Assembly (NCBI GenBank): GCA_934045075.1
Contig: OW203731.1
Coordinates: 10,765,198 to 10,829,197, forward strand
DNA: 64,000 bases
From: Yponomeuta sedellus
Lineage: Eukaryota; Arthropoda; Insecta; Lepidoptera; Yponomeutidae
Direction: 5' to 3'
The stretch's first letter is position 1. Each line of letters begins with the position of its first letter. The notes under the pieces were generated by a model that saw only the letters and a program-made list of their open reading frames with translations, ran no database searches and was not told the origin of the DNA. Shown here one piece after another: positions 21,101 to 30,819 of this stretch. Position numbers and translations under genes: made by a program.

Positions 21101-22925
21101 AAACCATAAGAAATCGTAACAACTGTGACAACTATTTTTAGAACCTTTTAGTCTTGAACATAGAATCAACAGCCAAAAGTAATCACTTTCCGACAAAAAG
21201 GGCGGTTATTAGCGGAAATCGATTAAAGTTCTAGTATATTGATCCTATCCTATGTTCTAGTCTGTAGGTTCTGAAAATAGTTGTCACAGTTGTTAAGATT
21301 TTTCATGTTCACTTTTTGATAAAAACGTATTATAAAACAAATTATGATTTTTTTCCATTGGTGGCGCTAGTTAGTACCGTGAAGCGCCTTAAATACTTTG
21401 CAGTTATGTCTAGCCTTGAGGTCTTCCTCTTTGGCACGCATTTTTGAGACAGTGTTTTAAGGTTCCTTACCCAAACCCTAAAACACGGTGATAGAGTCCC
21501 AAATCCCAACTGGACCCTATTACCACAGGGCAAATAAAATCTATTACTTTGCCTCCGTGTCTGACCGTCCTCTGGAACCGTACAAGTAGCCCAGTCGAAA
21601 TGATCAAAGCATATTGTGTTATTACGGCGGCTTACCATTAGGTAAGTTAATTAATTAACTAAATTAATTATATATAAAATAAGGCGGTCTCCATACACAT
21701 GTTTTTCGCCAAATTTTGGGTTCCTTACCAGAAGGATGACAAACAGGACCCCATTCAGTTCGCTGTCAGTTCGTCCGTCAAACCTATAAGGGGCTCTATC
21801 TTTGGAAACGTAATCGATAGCCAGCTGAAATTTTCAGTCAAGGTTATCACGGTGGGTTACCTAACAAATAATTAAACTTAAAACAACGTGTTTTTTCGAC
21901 GACTTTAGGGTTCCGTACCACAAAAGGAAGATACGGAACCCTTAGGGTATAGGATCACTTTGTTGTCGGTCCGGCAGGAACGCGTGGATATATCGAGTTG
22001 AAATTAAAACCAGAACTCAGAACTCAGGTTTAGTCCCTTGAAACTGTGAAAAAAATCGGAAAATCCCTTAAGTTGTGAATGGAATCATTATTTATAGGGT
22101 ACTTTTGTTACAAAAACTATACACATGTGTTAAATCATAAAAAAATGTCTGTCGTTCGGAACACGTTCGGAAAATCCTGCGACTCAATTCTCCTCCATGA
22201 TGTAGGGAATCTTCGGCAGGCAAGACTGACTCGCTCGTATGCGGTGATGTGTTTATGCTTTATCGTAAAAACAGTAATATGCACAAAATTCATACTTGAC
22301 GTGATTGTAAGTCTTATTAACTATATGTTGCAACGACCATTAATAAAAAAAAACGGCTAAGGGCGAGTCGGACTCACTAAATACCTAATTAACTGCACTA
22401 TCAACTTAAATTAATTTAAGTTAGACTGTTAGAATGGTGAACATTAGTTCTACCACTGGACTGGACTGGACGCGAGGTGATGTTACAGTTACGGAACCCT
22501 CGGTGCGCAAATCCGACTCGCAATTGGCCAGTTTTTATAAGACTAGTTTTTTTTACTTTTTTGTTGAGGAATGCACCATAAACACTATCTGGCTAACTAC
22601 CTATGGTTCAAAAAAAAATGATTGTACTAATTAGGTTCATGTTGTCGTTTTTTTATTAGTCAAGTCATAATTTTAAACCAACCAAATAAAAAAACATTCC
22701 TCGCATGTATTATTAAGTACCTATTCTTTGCTGATTTCTATTAAATAAATGTATAAAATCATATGTTTTCATAACAGGGAGGAATCGTCTACAGTGGTGA
22801 GCCCAAGTCAATCCCAGAGCAGCCGTGCCACGCGGTGGGAGGCACTTGCTGACATCGCAGCAGAGCTCCCGCCTTCTCTCACCGTTGACCCCTTAACTGG
22901 ACAAATATATGCAGTATCCAAATAA
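9130..22925 (+). CDS. unrecognised acidic protein with N-terminal Met-Gly-Cys, 4 exons
   Basis: Exons 9130-9193, 12860-13030, 14655-14961 and 22778-22925 all meet GT/AG sites in matching phase (1, 1, 2) and give 229 residues. It starts MGCTSSAPSTIPPATPQANA: Gly2 with a small residue at position 6 fits N-myristoylation, and Cys3 fits palmitoylation, so membrane anchoring is inferred. The middle is rich in Glu, Lys, Ser and Thr and looks disordered. The last exon ends with a more ordered, probably conserved stretch, RWEALADIAAELPPSL followed by TVDPLTGQIY. I do not recognise the family. Intron 3 (7.8 kb) carries a decayed LINE and a SINE. Poly-A signals follow at 22964 and 22976. An RNA read crossing the junctions would confirm the model. 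Confidence 0.75.
10105..10436. mobile_element. GGTTCCGTA-type repeat, decayed
   Basis: 'tagggttccgtagtcaacaa' near the left and 'acgcacttggccaatttttt' at the right are the two ends of this family. A further fragment with the same motifs lies at about 9775-9850. It lies in intron 1 of the acylated-protein gene. Confidence 0.5.
10515..12840. other. intron, no gene recognised
   Basis: AT-rich intron 1 sequence. A small 11-bp stem (ataacgtctct/agagacgttat, 12641-12671) is present. Two 'gagctaactagcg' motifs (about 12070 and 12130) resemble the ends of the foldback at 20996-21388. The short frames at 10666 and 11233 show no recognisable protein. Confidence 0.4.
13299..13465. mobile_element. foldback MITE
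   Basis: The arms start 'caccgaaacaaaat' and end with the complement 'attttgtttcggtg', with long internal complementarity (gctaacattttaggtgtttt against aaaacaccgaaaatgttagc). The whole 167-bp unit can fold on itself. It lies in intron 2. Confidence 0.65.
13622..13705 (+). mobile_element. tRNA-derived SINE body fragment
   Basis: Contains 'ctggttcccgcgacacaggt' and 'cgtgccttaatgtaaatg', matching the body of the SINE at 4995-5215 without its tRNA-like head. Confidence 0.55.
14404..14549. mobile_element. foldback MITE of the 'ggtagtacga' family
   Basis: The ends 'cagcctgggtagtacga' and 'tcgtactacctatgctg' are inverted with few mismatches, and 'gcgagtcgcgcc' pairs with 'ggcgtgactcgc'. Related copies lie at 50290-50393 and 50503-50634. 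Confidence 0.65.
15736..16734 (+). pseudogene. LINE ORF1 with coiled coil and FP25K-like C-terminal domain, broken
   Basis: It begins MQRSPAKVPEPG, runs into a stop at 15883, and continues in other frames. A coiled coil (SSLESQIKSLEQQ) is followed, after a stop at 16313, by an RNA-binding C-terminal region (IIVKLNSRILRDNVLSAYR to FKYVWIKNATVLVRQ). That region resembles the domain shared by LINE ORF1 proteins and the baculovirus 25K FP family. ORF1 proteins of this type coat LINE RNA. At least three in-frame stops or shifts are present. Confidence 0.7.
17028..19858 (+). pseudogene. LINE ORF2 endonuclease-reverse transcriptase, broken
   Basis: The APE-type endonuclease part (17028-17900) shows LTAYYQNCRGIRTKLN, LTETWL, GGGVLVAI and FITGDFNLPNLGW, then a stop. 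The reverse transcriptase resumes at about 18211 with DGTKGPGPDGIPP and DFQKAFDKVDHELL. Near 18961 a deletion removes the usual VPQGS motif and shifts the frame. The catalytic LYADDLKVY box follows at about 19021 in a new frame, and the C-terminal part runs to 19858. There is no RNase H. It cannot encode a working protein. Confidence 0.8.
20305..20699 (-). mobile_element. tRNA-unit SINE with an inverted end
   Basis: On the minus strand an inverted tail piece comes first, then one full unit with A and B boxes. A 13-bp duplication, tgtagtgctacct, lies at 20292-20304 and 20700-20712, so the inverted part is inside the same insertion. This resembles 5' inversion of target-primed retrotransposition products. 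Confidence 0.8.
20996..21388. mobile_element. foldback element
   Basis: The left arm (gcttcggggtgctaactagc, then a caatgaaaaaaataatcat run) is the near-complement of the right arm (atgatttttttccattggtg, then gcgctagttag and gaagcgcc). The interior also pairs (gttctaaaaatagttgtcac-type segments). About 390 bp, with no coding content. Confidence 0.6.
21895..22540. mobile_element. GGTTCCGTA-type repeat fragments
   Basis: Two adjacent fragments: 'agggttccgtaccacaaaag' near 21908, and an inverted-end unit at 22346-22540 starting 'aaaaacggctaagggcgag' and ending 'gactcgcaattggccagttt'. Intronic, with no coding content. Confidence 0.5.
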
Positions 22926-22963
22926 CCCTTCCAGTTTTTTTACATGTTAAATCTTGTTTTTAT

Positions 22964-22981
22964 AATAAAATAAGCAATAAA
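22964..22981 (+). terminator. two poly-A signals of the acylated-protein gene
   Basis: AATAAA at 22964-22969 and 22976-22981 lie 39 and 51 bp after the stop codon. They fall inside the short gap before the convergent REXO5-like gene. Confidence 0.6.
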
Positions 22982-23015
22982 GTTTTATGATAATTAATAA
23001 TTTCTTTTATTTTAT

Positions 23016-25300
23016 TTATAATGAGTTCTTCACATGCATCATAGCAAGACCATTACATACAGTTGTTCCACCATACACCACAACAAAAAAACTAGACCTT
23101 TTGAGACAGTTCAAAATAGTTTCTATCCATTTATCAAGTTTCTGCAATTCTGTTAATACATTATCACTATTTATGTCTAGTTTCAAGTGAGCCATAACTA
23201 AATTATAATTGTTTATGGAATCACACAGAGATGTTATTACAGCTTCCTTATCATCTACAGTGTTCAATTTAACTTTTTTAGTTTTGACTTTTTTAAATTG
23301 TGTGGAAAAACTTTCTTTCGCTTTGGTTAAGTATGTGTGATAATCACCTGTTATGTCATCACAACCAATAACTATTGAAGACTTCTTTTGCTCTATCATG
23401 TGATTGAAGATTGACAAAGCGTACTGTGGGGATGTTGCCAATTTTATTACATTTTCTTTATACTTTTCTCTGTTGGTATGAACAGCATCTCCAAATTCAA
23501 TGCTTTGGCTCAATTTTAGTTGAACAAGCTTTATTGATGCCAATGCATCTTCAACGGAACAGTGCCCATTCTTTCCGGTTTGGATGTCCTGTTTTAAGAA
23601 TTCTTTCGCTAATGTCTTAAGCTTAGGCTTTCGACTCCTTTCTCCTGTGAAATTGAATACTAAACTGGTGTCTATTATATAAGGATGCATCATTTTCAAA
23701 GCATGTAAATCCACATTTAACGACTGCCCAACTAAAATAGCATCAGGAGGCAATAGAGCTTGTATATCCTTTTGTACATCAATCAGCCTCTTGGTGACAT
23801 TTTCTAACATTGACTTAGTGACTCCTGAAAATCGTGTCAAGTAATCTGTGATGTCATTATAGGGTTTCACTAGTGATTCATATACTGTTTCGTGATTTTC
23901 ATTTACAATTGAGACACGGGTAAGTTCAGAGCCACCAGTAGTTATACACATTTCACAATCCAGCCCAAACATGGGAGATTTAGCAGAAACCGGCTGATAC
24001 ACATCTTTTGTCATAATATAATCGGAGTAAGCTGTCTGTAGTTTTCCTTTTAAAGGCAGAGGATAGTTTTCTTCAATAAGTTGCCAGGCAGAAAGTATTA
24101 GCTGGGTTCGTGGATACTTGTCTTCTGAACTTGATAATACAGAAACATTGACACTATCTTGGACAGGAAACACAGCTTTTATCATAACATTTAAGTCTTT
24201 TCTGGCTTCCAATGCCAAATTCATGCTTCCATACTTCAATATCAAACTTTCTTTTTCAGACTCTGTTAATGGCACTAATGCTAATTCATCAACAAGTGAT
24301 CCACCATATACAGAAGGTGTTACTATTTCCACAACATTCTCAAATCTCGTGTCTGGATGAGTAGACTTGTAAGTTTCCCAGTGTTCAATGGAGAGGCCTT
24401 CTAACACTAAGCAAGTAGTTTGAGAGATTTGAGTGCATTTATCCAACACATACCAACGAGGAGCTTGTGATAAATTGAGGTTACCCAAAAGGGAGTGCAA
24501 CAGTAGGTGCTGAATGTCTGTGAGCATCAGAGGTATCCTGTCACTCTTCAAAGTGGAAACTGAAGCCAGTTGCCCAGTGGTTCCTTTAAGCCGGAATGAT
24601 GGAGAATGTTTCTTGTGTTTCTTATCAGACTTTTTGCTTAATTTGGTATGGACATCTTCAACTACAATGTCTTTTGATACTGTGTTAGCTAGAAAAAAAT
24701 ATATTAATAGTATATCAGGTATAGATTGGGCACATTGGGTATAGATTGATTAAGGTATTTAGGGATGAATTGAAACTATTTAGTTAATTACTCACAATTT
24801 CAATTAATTACAATGGATATCTTAAAATAGTAAAGTAAAATAAGAGCTTAGTACTAATAGCACTGGAGAGTTGCACAAGTTAATTTAGGTCTTAAAAGGA
24901 AACAATGTGAAAAGTGAGTTTTGTTTTGACCAAAGTATTAGCATTTATTTTTAAATGTTTGAGATATTGCTTCACATAACAATATCGTATCTGGGATTGC
25001 AGATTGCTTTCAGTAGCTGGATGAGTATTTTGTTTGGTTTTCAAAGAAATTGATTGTTTAGTGGGTAACAAAATCCCAAAAGCGGACCTCAAGTAGGTAC
25101 AGTAATTTTACATCAAGCTTTACATGCGTGCACTCTAATTAGTAAGGTTATGGACGACTTTCAACAAAAATAAAGATTAACAGGTGTCCTATGAAAAAAA
25201 ATGTTAATTCAATAGGGGGTCAATACTTACTAGCAGTTGGTTTCTCTTCAATTCGACGCTTCTTATTAGACGGGCCTTTAAATACGTCGTGGGAAGACAT
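23016..25300 (-). CDS. REXO5-type DEDDh RNA exonuclease, 2 exons
   Basis: Exon 1 25300-25231 and exon 2 24688-23016 join in phase 1 (gcta|gtaagt to ttctag) for 580 residues. The start is a short basic exon, MSSHDVFKGPSNKKRRIEE, whose KKRR cluster could be a nuclear signal. The exonuclease fold shows FGLDCEMC (about D267, E269), VGQSLNVDLHALK (about D350) and NGHCSVEDA (about H399, D404), the five DEDDh positions. The N-terminal region (SLLGNLNLSQAPRWYVLD) and the downstream tail with a possible RRM (SSFFVVVYGG) fit REXO5/NEF-sp and Drosophila Rexo5, which trim 3' ends of 5S rRNA and snoRNAs; that role is inferred from the family. Other REXO-family members remain possible. TTTATT on the plus strand at 23007-23012 gives an AATAAA just past its stop. 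Confidence 0.9.
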
Positions 25301-25309
25301 GGCTGTAGT

Positions 25310-25570
25310 TTCTTTAGTTTAGTAGTCGCAGGTTAGTAGGACCCTGACCTGGCGATAAATCTCGGATTTAAAACTGGGTACCTAAACATATTATGTCGAG
25401 GTACCCAAATTCTAGCAAACTGTCGCTATTAGTGATCCTTTACAAATCTTTCCTAATTTTTAATTTGTGATAAAAATTCCAAACATATTTCTTACTTTTA
25501 GACACAGATTAAAAAAAGGAAAAAGAATTTTATACACAGACTATGAAAAGATGCTTTATAATCTGTGATT
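25310..25570. promoter_or_regulatory. upstream region of the REXO5-like gene
   Basis: Short non-coding stretch between the REXO5-like start codon and the LINE target site. It should hold that gene's promoter and 5' UTR; no specific element could be identified. Confidence 0.3.
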
Positions 25571-25669
25571 CCATGGATGAAGGTGGATGGAAAAATATTT
25601 CTGAAAATTGTTAAAACTCGATAAACTTACGCTAAAAGTATTTAAAACATCGTCGTTAGGTTCGGCGAG

Positions 25670-26836
25670 ATGAAAGATCGCCCGGGGGCAAAGCCCCCTG
25701 GGCTTTCCGAGGATGAACCTCCTCCCAAATTAAAGAGGGGGCGAACTGAGGACCATGGACGCGAACATCACGGCGAGCAGCAGCAGGATGATGGATTCAA
25801 GCCATATCTGAAACCAGGTTACAGGCGGCTGTACGCGGAAAATTTGGTGAGCGATGAATTCATTGTCTTTGTTGAATCCGAAAATGGCAGAATTGGTAAT
25901 AAAAACCCTGACCAGCTAAACACGATCTTCAAAAATGACGTCAAGGGCGTGGTGGGCATCAAGCGCATCAATGCTAATAAAATTGGTGTGTGCTTTGGAC
26001 AAGCTTCCAATGCGAACAACTTCCTGACGAATGACGAACTGCTGAAGAAACAGGGCTTTAGAGCCTATATTCCCGCGAGGTCTGTAGAGACTATTGGGGT
26101 CCTTCGCTTCGTTCCAACAAGTATCACGAATGAAGAACTGTTTAAGAAACTTGCAGCAGAATTTGAAATTGTAGGCGTAAGGCGCTTTACCCGCAAGGTC
26201 AACGGAGAAATTGTTCCGTACAGTTCAGTGTCTGTGACTTTCTTGTCACAGACACTACCGGAGTATGTATACCTAGATCTGTATAGATTTAAGGTCAATG
26301 AGTACAGAGCACCACTTCTGCAGTGCTTTAAGTGCTTCAGATTTAACCATGGAGCGAAGTTCTGTAAGGGACTGCAGAAGTGCTCTATCTGCTCTGGTGA
26401 GCACCACTTCACAAAATGCGACAAAGAGGATGAATTGAAATGTATCAACTGCCAAGGGCCTCACTTGGCAATTTCCAGAGACTGTCCAGTTAAAAAAAAC
26501 AAGTTAGAAGAACATGTTAATAGGACTAACTATGCAAAAATTGCTGCTTCAGCCAAAAAACAAGACAATATTGTCAAAAACTACAACTCGAACTTCCCTC
26601 CACTGAAAGCCAAGCCTTCGCCAATGATTGCTAGGGCTCCCACAAAACCCATAGTAACAGAACCTCCACAACTTGTGATCTCAAATTCAAATTTAGTCAA
26701 AGAAATAGTCAAGAGCGACTTCATCTTAAATGGTTTGGTAGGAGCTTTGGTAACATTGGCGAATGGTAATTTGCCCAAAATCAATGCTTCCATTGTGCAG
26801 GAAGTGTTGATTAAATCACTACAGAATAATGGATAA
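25670..26836 (+). CDS. LINE ORF1 gag-like nucleic-acid-binding protein
   Basis: 388 residues, intact. The N-terminus is low-complexity, proline- and histidine-rich (MKDRPGAKPPGLSEDEPPP). A central RRM-like and pre-C2HC region (FRAYIPARSVETIGVLRF) is followed by three zinc knuckles at about residues 217-270: CFKCFRFNHGAKFC, CSICSGEHHFTKC and CINCQGPHLAISRDC. It should coat the element's RNA to form the retrotransposition particle. Its stop (TAA at 26834) overlaps the ORF2 start within ATGGATAA, which suggests coupled translation by reinitiation or ribosome backstepping. Confidence 0.92.
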   Translation: MKDRPGAKPPGLSEDEPPPKLKRGRTEDHGREHHGEQQQDDGFKPYLKPGYRRLYAENLVSDEFIVFVESENGRIGNKNPDQLNTIFKNDVKGVVGIKRINANKIGVCFGQASNANNFLTNDELLKKQGFRAYIPARSVETIGVLRFVPTSITNEELFKKLAAEFEIVGVRRFTRKVNGEIVPYSSVSVTFLSQTLPEYVYLDLYRFKVNEYRAPLLQCFKCFRFNHGAKFCKGLQKCSICSGEHHFTKCDKEDELKCINCQGPHLAISRDCPVKKNKLEEHVNRTNYAKIAASAKKQDNIVKNYNSNFPPLKAKPSPMIARAPTKPIVTEPPQLVISNSNLVKEIVKSDFILNGLVGALVTLANGNLPKINASIVQEVLIKSLQNNG

Positions 26837-29800
26837 ATCATTTATTACAATAGTACAGTTTAATGTAGAAGGAGTTATTAACAAGAAGCCATTATTAATT
26901 TCATTTTTATTAAATAATGATGTAGACGTTTGTCTTTTAAATGAGACTTGGCTTAGGAACAATAGCACTTTTAATATTCCTAATTACAATATAATTCGAC
27001 AAGACGGGAAAGATGGACGAGGAGGTGTAGCAATTTTAGTTAAATCCAATTTGAAATTCTCTACTGTCTCTGTTCCTTTTTACAATTTTATGCATTCTGC
27101 TGCAATAATCTTACAAACCAATGCTGGTAATTTATCAATTCTCTGTAGTTATATACCGCCTCCTAATGATAACCGTAGATTTCAGTGCAGAAGACTCAAA
27201 CAGATTTTGAATATGTTACCGAAACCAATGCTTTTTTCGGGCGATCTCAACGCCCATCACGTCGCTTTTGGGTGTTTGAGGTCTAACTCTCGCGGTAATG
27301 AGATCTATAACACACTCGATGAGTATGATCTATGTATATTAAACACTGGTTTTCCTACCACTGTAGGTAGTCCTTCTAAAATGCCTTCTGCAATTGATAT
27401 TTCTTCTGTCAGTCCTTCTGTTGCTCCTCTTTGCGAGTGGACAGTTCATGATGATGCGATGGGCAGCTATCATTTTCCAACAGTTATAACAATTCACACC
27501 ACAATTCATAAATACGATATTGGTAATTCCGCTGATCGATATCTTTATAATAAAGCAGATTGGCAGGCTTATGCATCTGAAACAGAGAGAATATTAGGGC
27601 AATTTAATATAGACAGTAGTAACCCAGTCAAAACTTACAATGATTTTTGCGAAAAACTTAATCAGATTAAAGATGTCACTATTCCAAAGCTAAGGAAAAC
27701 TAATAGCATTGTCATTAAAAAGCCTGTTCCTTGGTGGGACAATGAATGCTCAGATGCTGTTAATAAAAGTAAAGAAGCTCTAAATATGTATAGAAGTAAT
27801 GGTAATATGTCGAGTTACATTGAATATAAAAAATTAAATGCTTTTAAAAAAAGATTATTAAAAGAAAAGAAGAAATACGGATGGACTAAATTAGTTGAAT
27901 CTTTTAACAGGTATACACCTATAAGCACTATTTGGAATTACATCAAAAGATTCAAACGTGTAACATTACCCAAAATGCCCAAAAACGACGAATGGATTCC
28001 AGCCTTCATTGATAAATATGCTCCACCGTCTCCTCCTGAAAAAAACATAGACATAAACTCATTAAATGAAATCTTTAATAACACATTGAATAGTAATTGT
28101 GCTCATCTTTCAGAACCATTTTCCTTTGCAGAATTCACATTTGCTATCAAATATAGAAAAGATACAACCCCAGGATTAGATGACATTCCTTACAAGCTTA
28201 TTAGGAACATGCATGTTGATGCCCAAAAATCGTTATTGGAAATGTACAATGTATTGTGGATGACTCAGTCCATTCCTGAAGCTTGGAAAACACAATGCGT
28301 TATTCCTATATTGAAACCAGACAAGTCTAGTGATGACTTTAATTCATATAGACCAATTTCTTTATCCTCATGTGTAGGTAAATTGTTTGAGTTTATGCTT
28401 AAAACCAGATTAGACCATTACGTAGAGCAGAATAAAATCTTACCAGAGCAGCAATTCGGCTTCAGGAAGGGTCGTAGTGCTACAGAGAGCTTTACTTCAC
28501 TCATCTCTGACATCAGGAATTCCTTTCACAGCCAATCAGCCACCGTATGTGCATTTCTTGATGTACAGGGAGCTTTTGATAATGTTGATCCATCTGTATT
28601 GGCAGGAATTTTATCAGAGATTGGTATGCCAGGACATGTCTGTAAATGGATATTTCATTTTCTTTATGATAGGACTATGTATGTTAAATTTAACAACATA
28701 CTACACGGACCAGGACAAGTTTTTAAAGGTACTATGCAAGGAGCAACCATATCCCCTTTATTGTACAATATTTATACATCTCAGATAAATAAATATCTGA
28801 CCCAGACTGGAGTTCAATTCCTGCAGTATGCAGATGATTTGTTAATATACTCTGTACATAAGGATGTAAATATAGCTGTAAATAATTTAAATTTAGCCCT
28901 CTCTCAAGTGCATAATTATTATTTTAATAAGCTCAAATTGGTTATAAATCCATTAAAGAGTGGAGCTATGCTTTTCTCCAAAAGGCTTTCTCCTTGTAAT
29001 AGTTTGGTAGAATACAATAATCTCCCTATACCTTGGTTGAAAGAAAAGAAGTTTCTTGGTATATTGCTGGATCATAGGCTAACATTTGAATCTCACATAA
29101 ATTATATCATCAAAAACGCCTCCAAAGCCCTTAATATACTTCGGTCTCTGGCAGGAGTACATTGGGGGTCTGACCCAAAAATATTATCTATGTTATATAA
29201 GAGCATTATGCGCAGCCATTTCGATTATAGCTCAATTGCTTATATGGGGGCAAGCCTTGCTTTGCTGAAGAAATTAGAAGTTATTCAGAATAAAGCTTTG
29301 AGAATTATTACAGGGGCTATGTGCTCTACTCCAATTAATGCAATGCAATGTGAGGCTTGCATTCCCCCTTTACATCTTAGACGTCTACAGCTAGCTGAAA
29401 GGTTCTGTTTGAAAATGTTAACTAAAAATAATAGAGTTGTCTTAGATCACATTTTACCAATGCATGCCACTGAATTGGGCAATTCAGTGGCTCCTTATGC
29501 AAATTTTAATCAGATATTAAATGGTAACATACCAACCTTATTAAGAATAGTTTTACATTTGAATGATTTAACAAAAAATTTGCATCAGGATAATTTGTGG
29601 CCCCTCTATAGGATGGATCTCGATATTCTATTGAAAAATAATTTTGTACATAAACCATGTATTACGAACCAACAAGATTTACTTGCTTTCCTGGAAAATA
29701 ATCATCTGTATTCCATCTATACTGATGGCTCTAAAACAGTTGATAGGGTAAACTCAGCATTTTTTGACCCTCAGTTAAAGAAAACTAAATGTTTTAAAAT

Positions 29801-30590
29801 TGACACTAGATGTAGCATTTTTACCGCCGAAGCTTATGCTATCCATCAAGCTTTAATTTACGTTCAAAATATTGATACTTGTAATATAATTATATTTACT
29901 GACTCACTCAGTGTATTATTAGCTCTAGAAGGTAACTGCCTTCGTTATAATGTAAATTATCTCATCTATAATATAAAGAATTTGTTAAATAGTTTGTTAG
30001 TTAGTGGTAAGGTAGTTAAGTTAATGTGGGTACCTGCTCACCGGGGTATCACTGGAAATGAAGTCGTCGATCGAGCTGCAAATCTGGACCCTGACGAGGA
30101 TCACTCTACAGACCTCAAATTGCCATTTACTGATCTCCATGTTCATCTGAATGAGAATCTGAAAGCAATATGGTGCAACTACTGGAATGAGATCAGTAAA
30201 GAGAAAGGAAGCTGGTATAGAGACATCCAAGGAAGCCCGCCCGCCCAACCTTGGTACCATCGGAAAAAAGACATAAACTGCCGGAAATACATAACCACCC
30301 TAAACAGAATGAGATTCGGCCACTGCCAAACCCAAGCTCACCTTTATAGACTCAGCCTAGCCCAAGATTCGAACTGCATTTACTGTGGAACTGAAAACGC
30401 CGACCTAAACCATCTCGTGCTCAACTGTCAAGAATTTAAATTGCACAGATTAATACTTATCACGGAACTTGACACAATCAGCTGCGAAACGGGTGTCCCT
30501 ACACCAACTCTTCTTCCAAATCTACTTAGCAATCCTACCTTTTTCGCCCCCTTATATAAATTCATTATGAACAGTGGAATAAAAATTTAA
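26829..30590 (+). CDS. LINE ORF2 endonuclease / reverse transcriptase / RNase H
   Basis: 1253 residues without a stop. Order: APE-type endonuclease (about 1-230; VQFNVEGV, LLNETWL, FSGDLNAHH), reverse transcriptase (GLDDIPYKLI, FLDVQGAFDNVD, TMQGATISPLL, and the catalytic QYADDLLIYS near residue 667), RNase H (YTDGSK, FTAEAYAIHQAL, IFTDSLS and VPAHRGITGNEVVDRAAN, about 960-1090), and a C-terminal CCHC knuckle (CIYCGTENADLNHLVLNC). It nicks target DNA and copies the RNA at the nick. Odd: the endonuclease motif normally Ser-Asp-His reads Ser-Tyr-His (GSYHFPT), a change one base could cause; nicking may be impaired. Confidence 0.93.
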   Translation: MDKSFITIVQFNVEGVINKKPLLISFLLNNDVDVCLLNETWLRNNSTFNIPNYNIIRQDGKDGRGGVAILVKSNLKFSTVSVPFYNFMHSAAIILQTNAGNLSILCSYIPPPNDNRRFQCRRLKQILNMLPKPMLFSGDLNAHHVAFGCLRSNSRGNEIYNTLDEYDLCILNTGFPTTVGSPSKMPSAIDISSVSPSVAPLCEWTVHDDAMGSYHFPTVITIHTTIHKYDIGNSADRYLYNKADWQAYASETERILGQFNIDSSNPVKTYNDFCEKLNQIKDVTIPKLRKTNSIVIKKPVPWWDNECSDAVNKSKEALNMYRSNGNMSSYIEYKKLNAFKKRLLKEKKKYGWTKLVESFNRYTPISTIWNYIKRFKRVTLPKMPKNDEWIPAFIDKYAPPSPPEKNIDINSLNEIFNNTLNSNCAHLSEPFSFAEFTFAIKYRKDTTPGLDDIPYKLIRNMHVDAQKSLLEMYNVLWMTQSIPEAWKTQCVIPILKPDKSSDDFNSYRPISLSSCVGKLFEFMLKTRLDHYVEQNKILPEQQFGFRKGRSATESFTSLISDIRNSFHSQSATVCAFLDVQGAFDNVDPSVLAGILSEIGMPGHVCKWIFHFLYDRTMYVKFNNILHGPGQVFKGTMQGATISPLLYNIYTSQINKYLTQTGVQFLQYADDLLIYSVHKDVNIAVNNLNLALSQVHNYYFNKLKLVINPLKSGAMLFSKRLSPCNSLVEYNNLPIPWLKEKKFLGILLDHRLTFESHINYIIKNASKALNILRSLAGVHWGSDPKILSMLYKSIMRSHFDYSSIAYMGASLALLKKLEVIQNKALRIITGAMCSTPINAMQCEACIPPLHLRRLQLAERFCLKMLTKNNRVVLDHILPMHATELGNSVAPYANFNQILNGNIPTLLRIVLHLNDLTKNLHQDNLWPLYRMDLDILLKNNFVHKPCITNQQDLLAFLENNHLYSIYTDGSKTVDRVNSAFFDPQLKKTKCFKIDTRCSIFTAEAYAIHQALIYVQNIDTCNIIIFTDSLSVLLALEGNCLRYNVNYLIYNIKNLLNSLLVSGKVVKLMWVPAHRGITGNEVVDRAANLDPDEDHSTDLKLPFTDLHVHLNENLKAIWCNYWNEISKEKGSWYRDIQGSPPAQPWYHRKKDINCRKYITTLNRMRFGHCQTQAHLYRLSLAQDSNCIYCGTENADLNHLVLNCQEFKLHRLILITELDTISCETGVPTPTLLPNLLSNPTFFAPLYKFIMNSGIKI

Positions 30591-30780
30591 AGTGACTGGA
30601 AAAACTGAACATTATAGTGAAGTGATACGGAAGTGATAAGTGCTCTTATCTGAAAACTAATACTATAAAAAACTAATACAATACTCAAGGCTCAAAAGGA
30701 CACGGATCCAGGGCCGTAAAACCCTTTATTAAAAAAAAAAAATGAAGGTGGATGAATGATGATCCACGCTTCATACTAAG

Positions 30781-30819
30781 TTGGGCCCAAACGGATGTCA
30801 CTGACATCCGTGGGCCCAA
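30781..30819. other. long near-perfect hairpin
   Basis: 'gggcccaaacggatgtca' faces 'tgacatccgtgggccc' across a one-base centre. It lies just past the LINE's 3' target duplication, in the unoccupied flank. It may be the core of a small foldback element; no function is implied. Confidence 0.55.

Larger units (their letters stand above)
25590..30741 (+). mobile_element. full-length I-superfamily LINE with RNase H
   Basis: A complete non-LTR element of about 5.15 kb: an 80-bp 5' UTR, ORF1, overlapping ORF2, a short 3' UTR and a poly-A run (30731-30741). A perfect 13-bp duplication, atgaaggtggatg, lies at 25577-25589 and 30742-30754. Both ORFs are open and the duplication is identical, so the insertion is young. 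RNase H in ORF2 and the gag-like ORF1 with three zinc knuckles place it near the I/R1 group rather than in jockey proper; the exact clade needs a tree. Confidence 0.92.
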
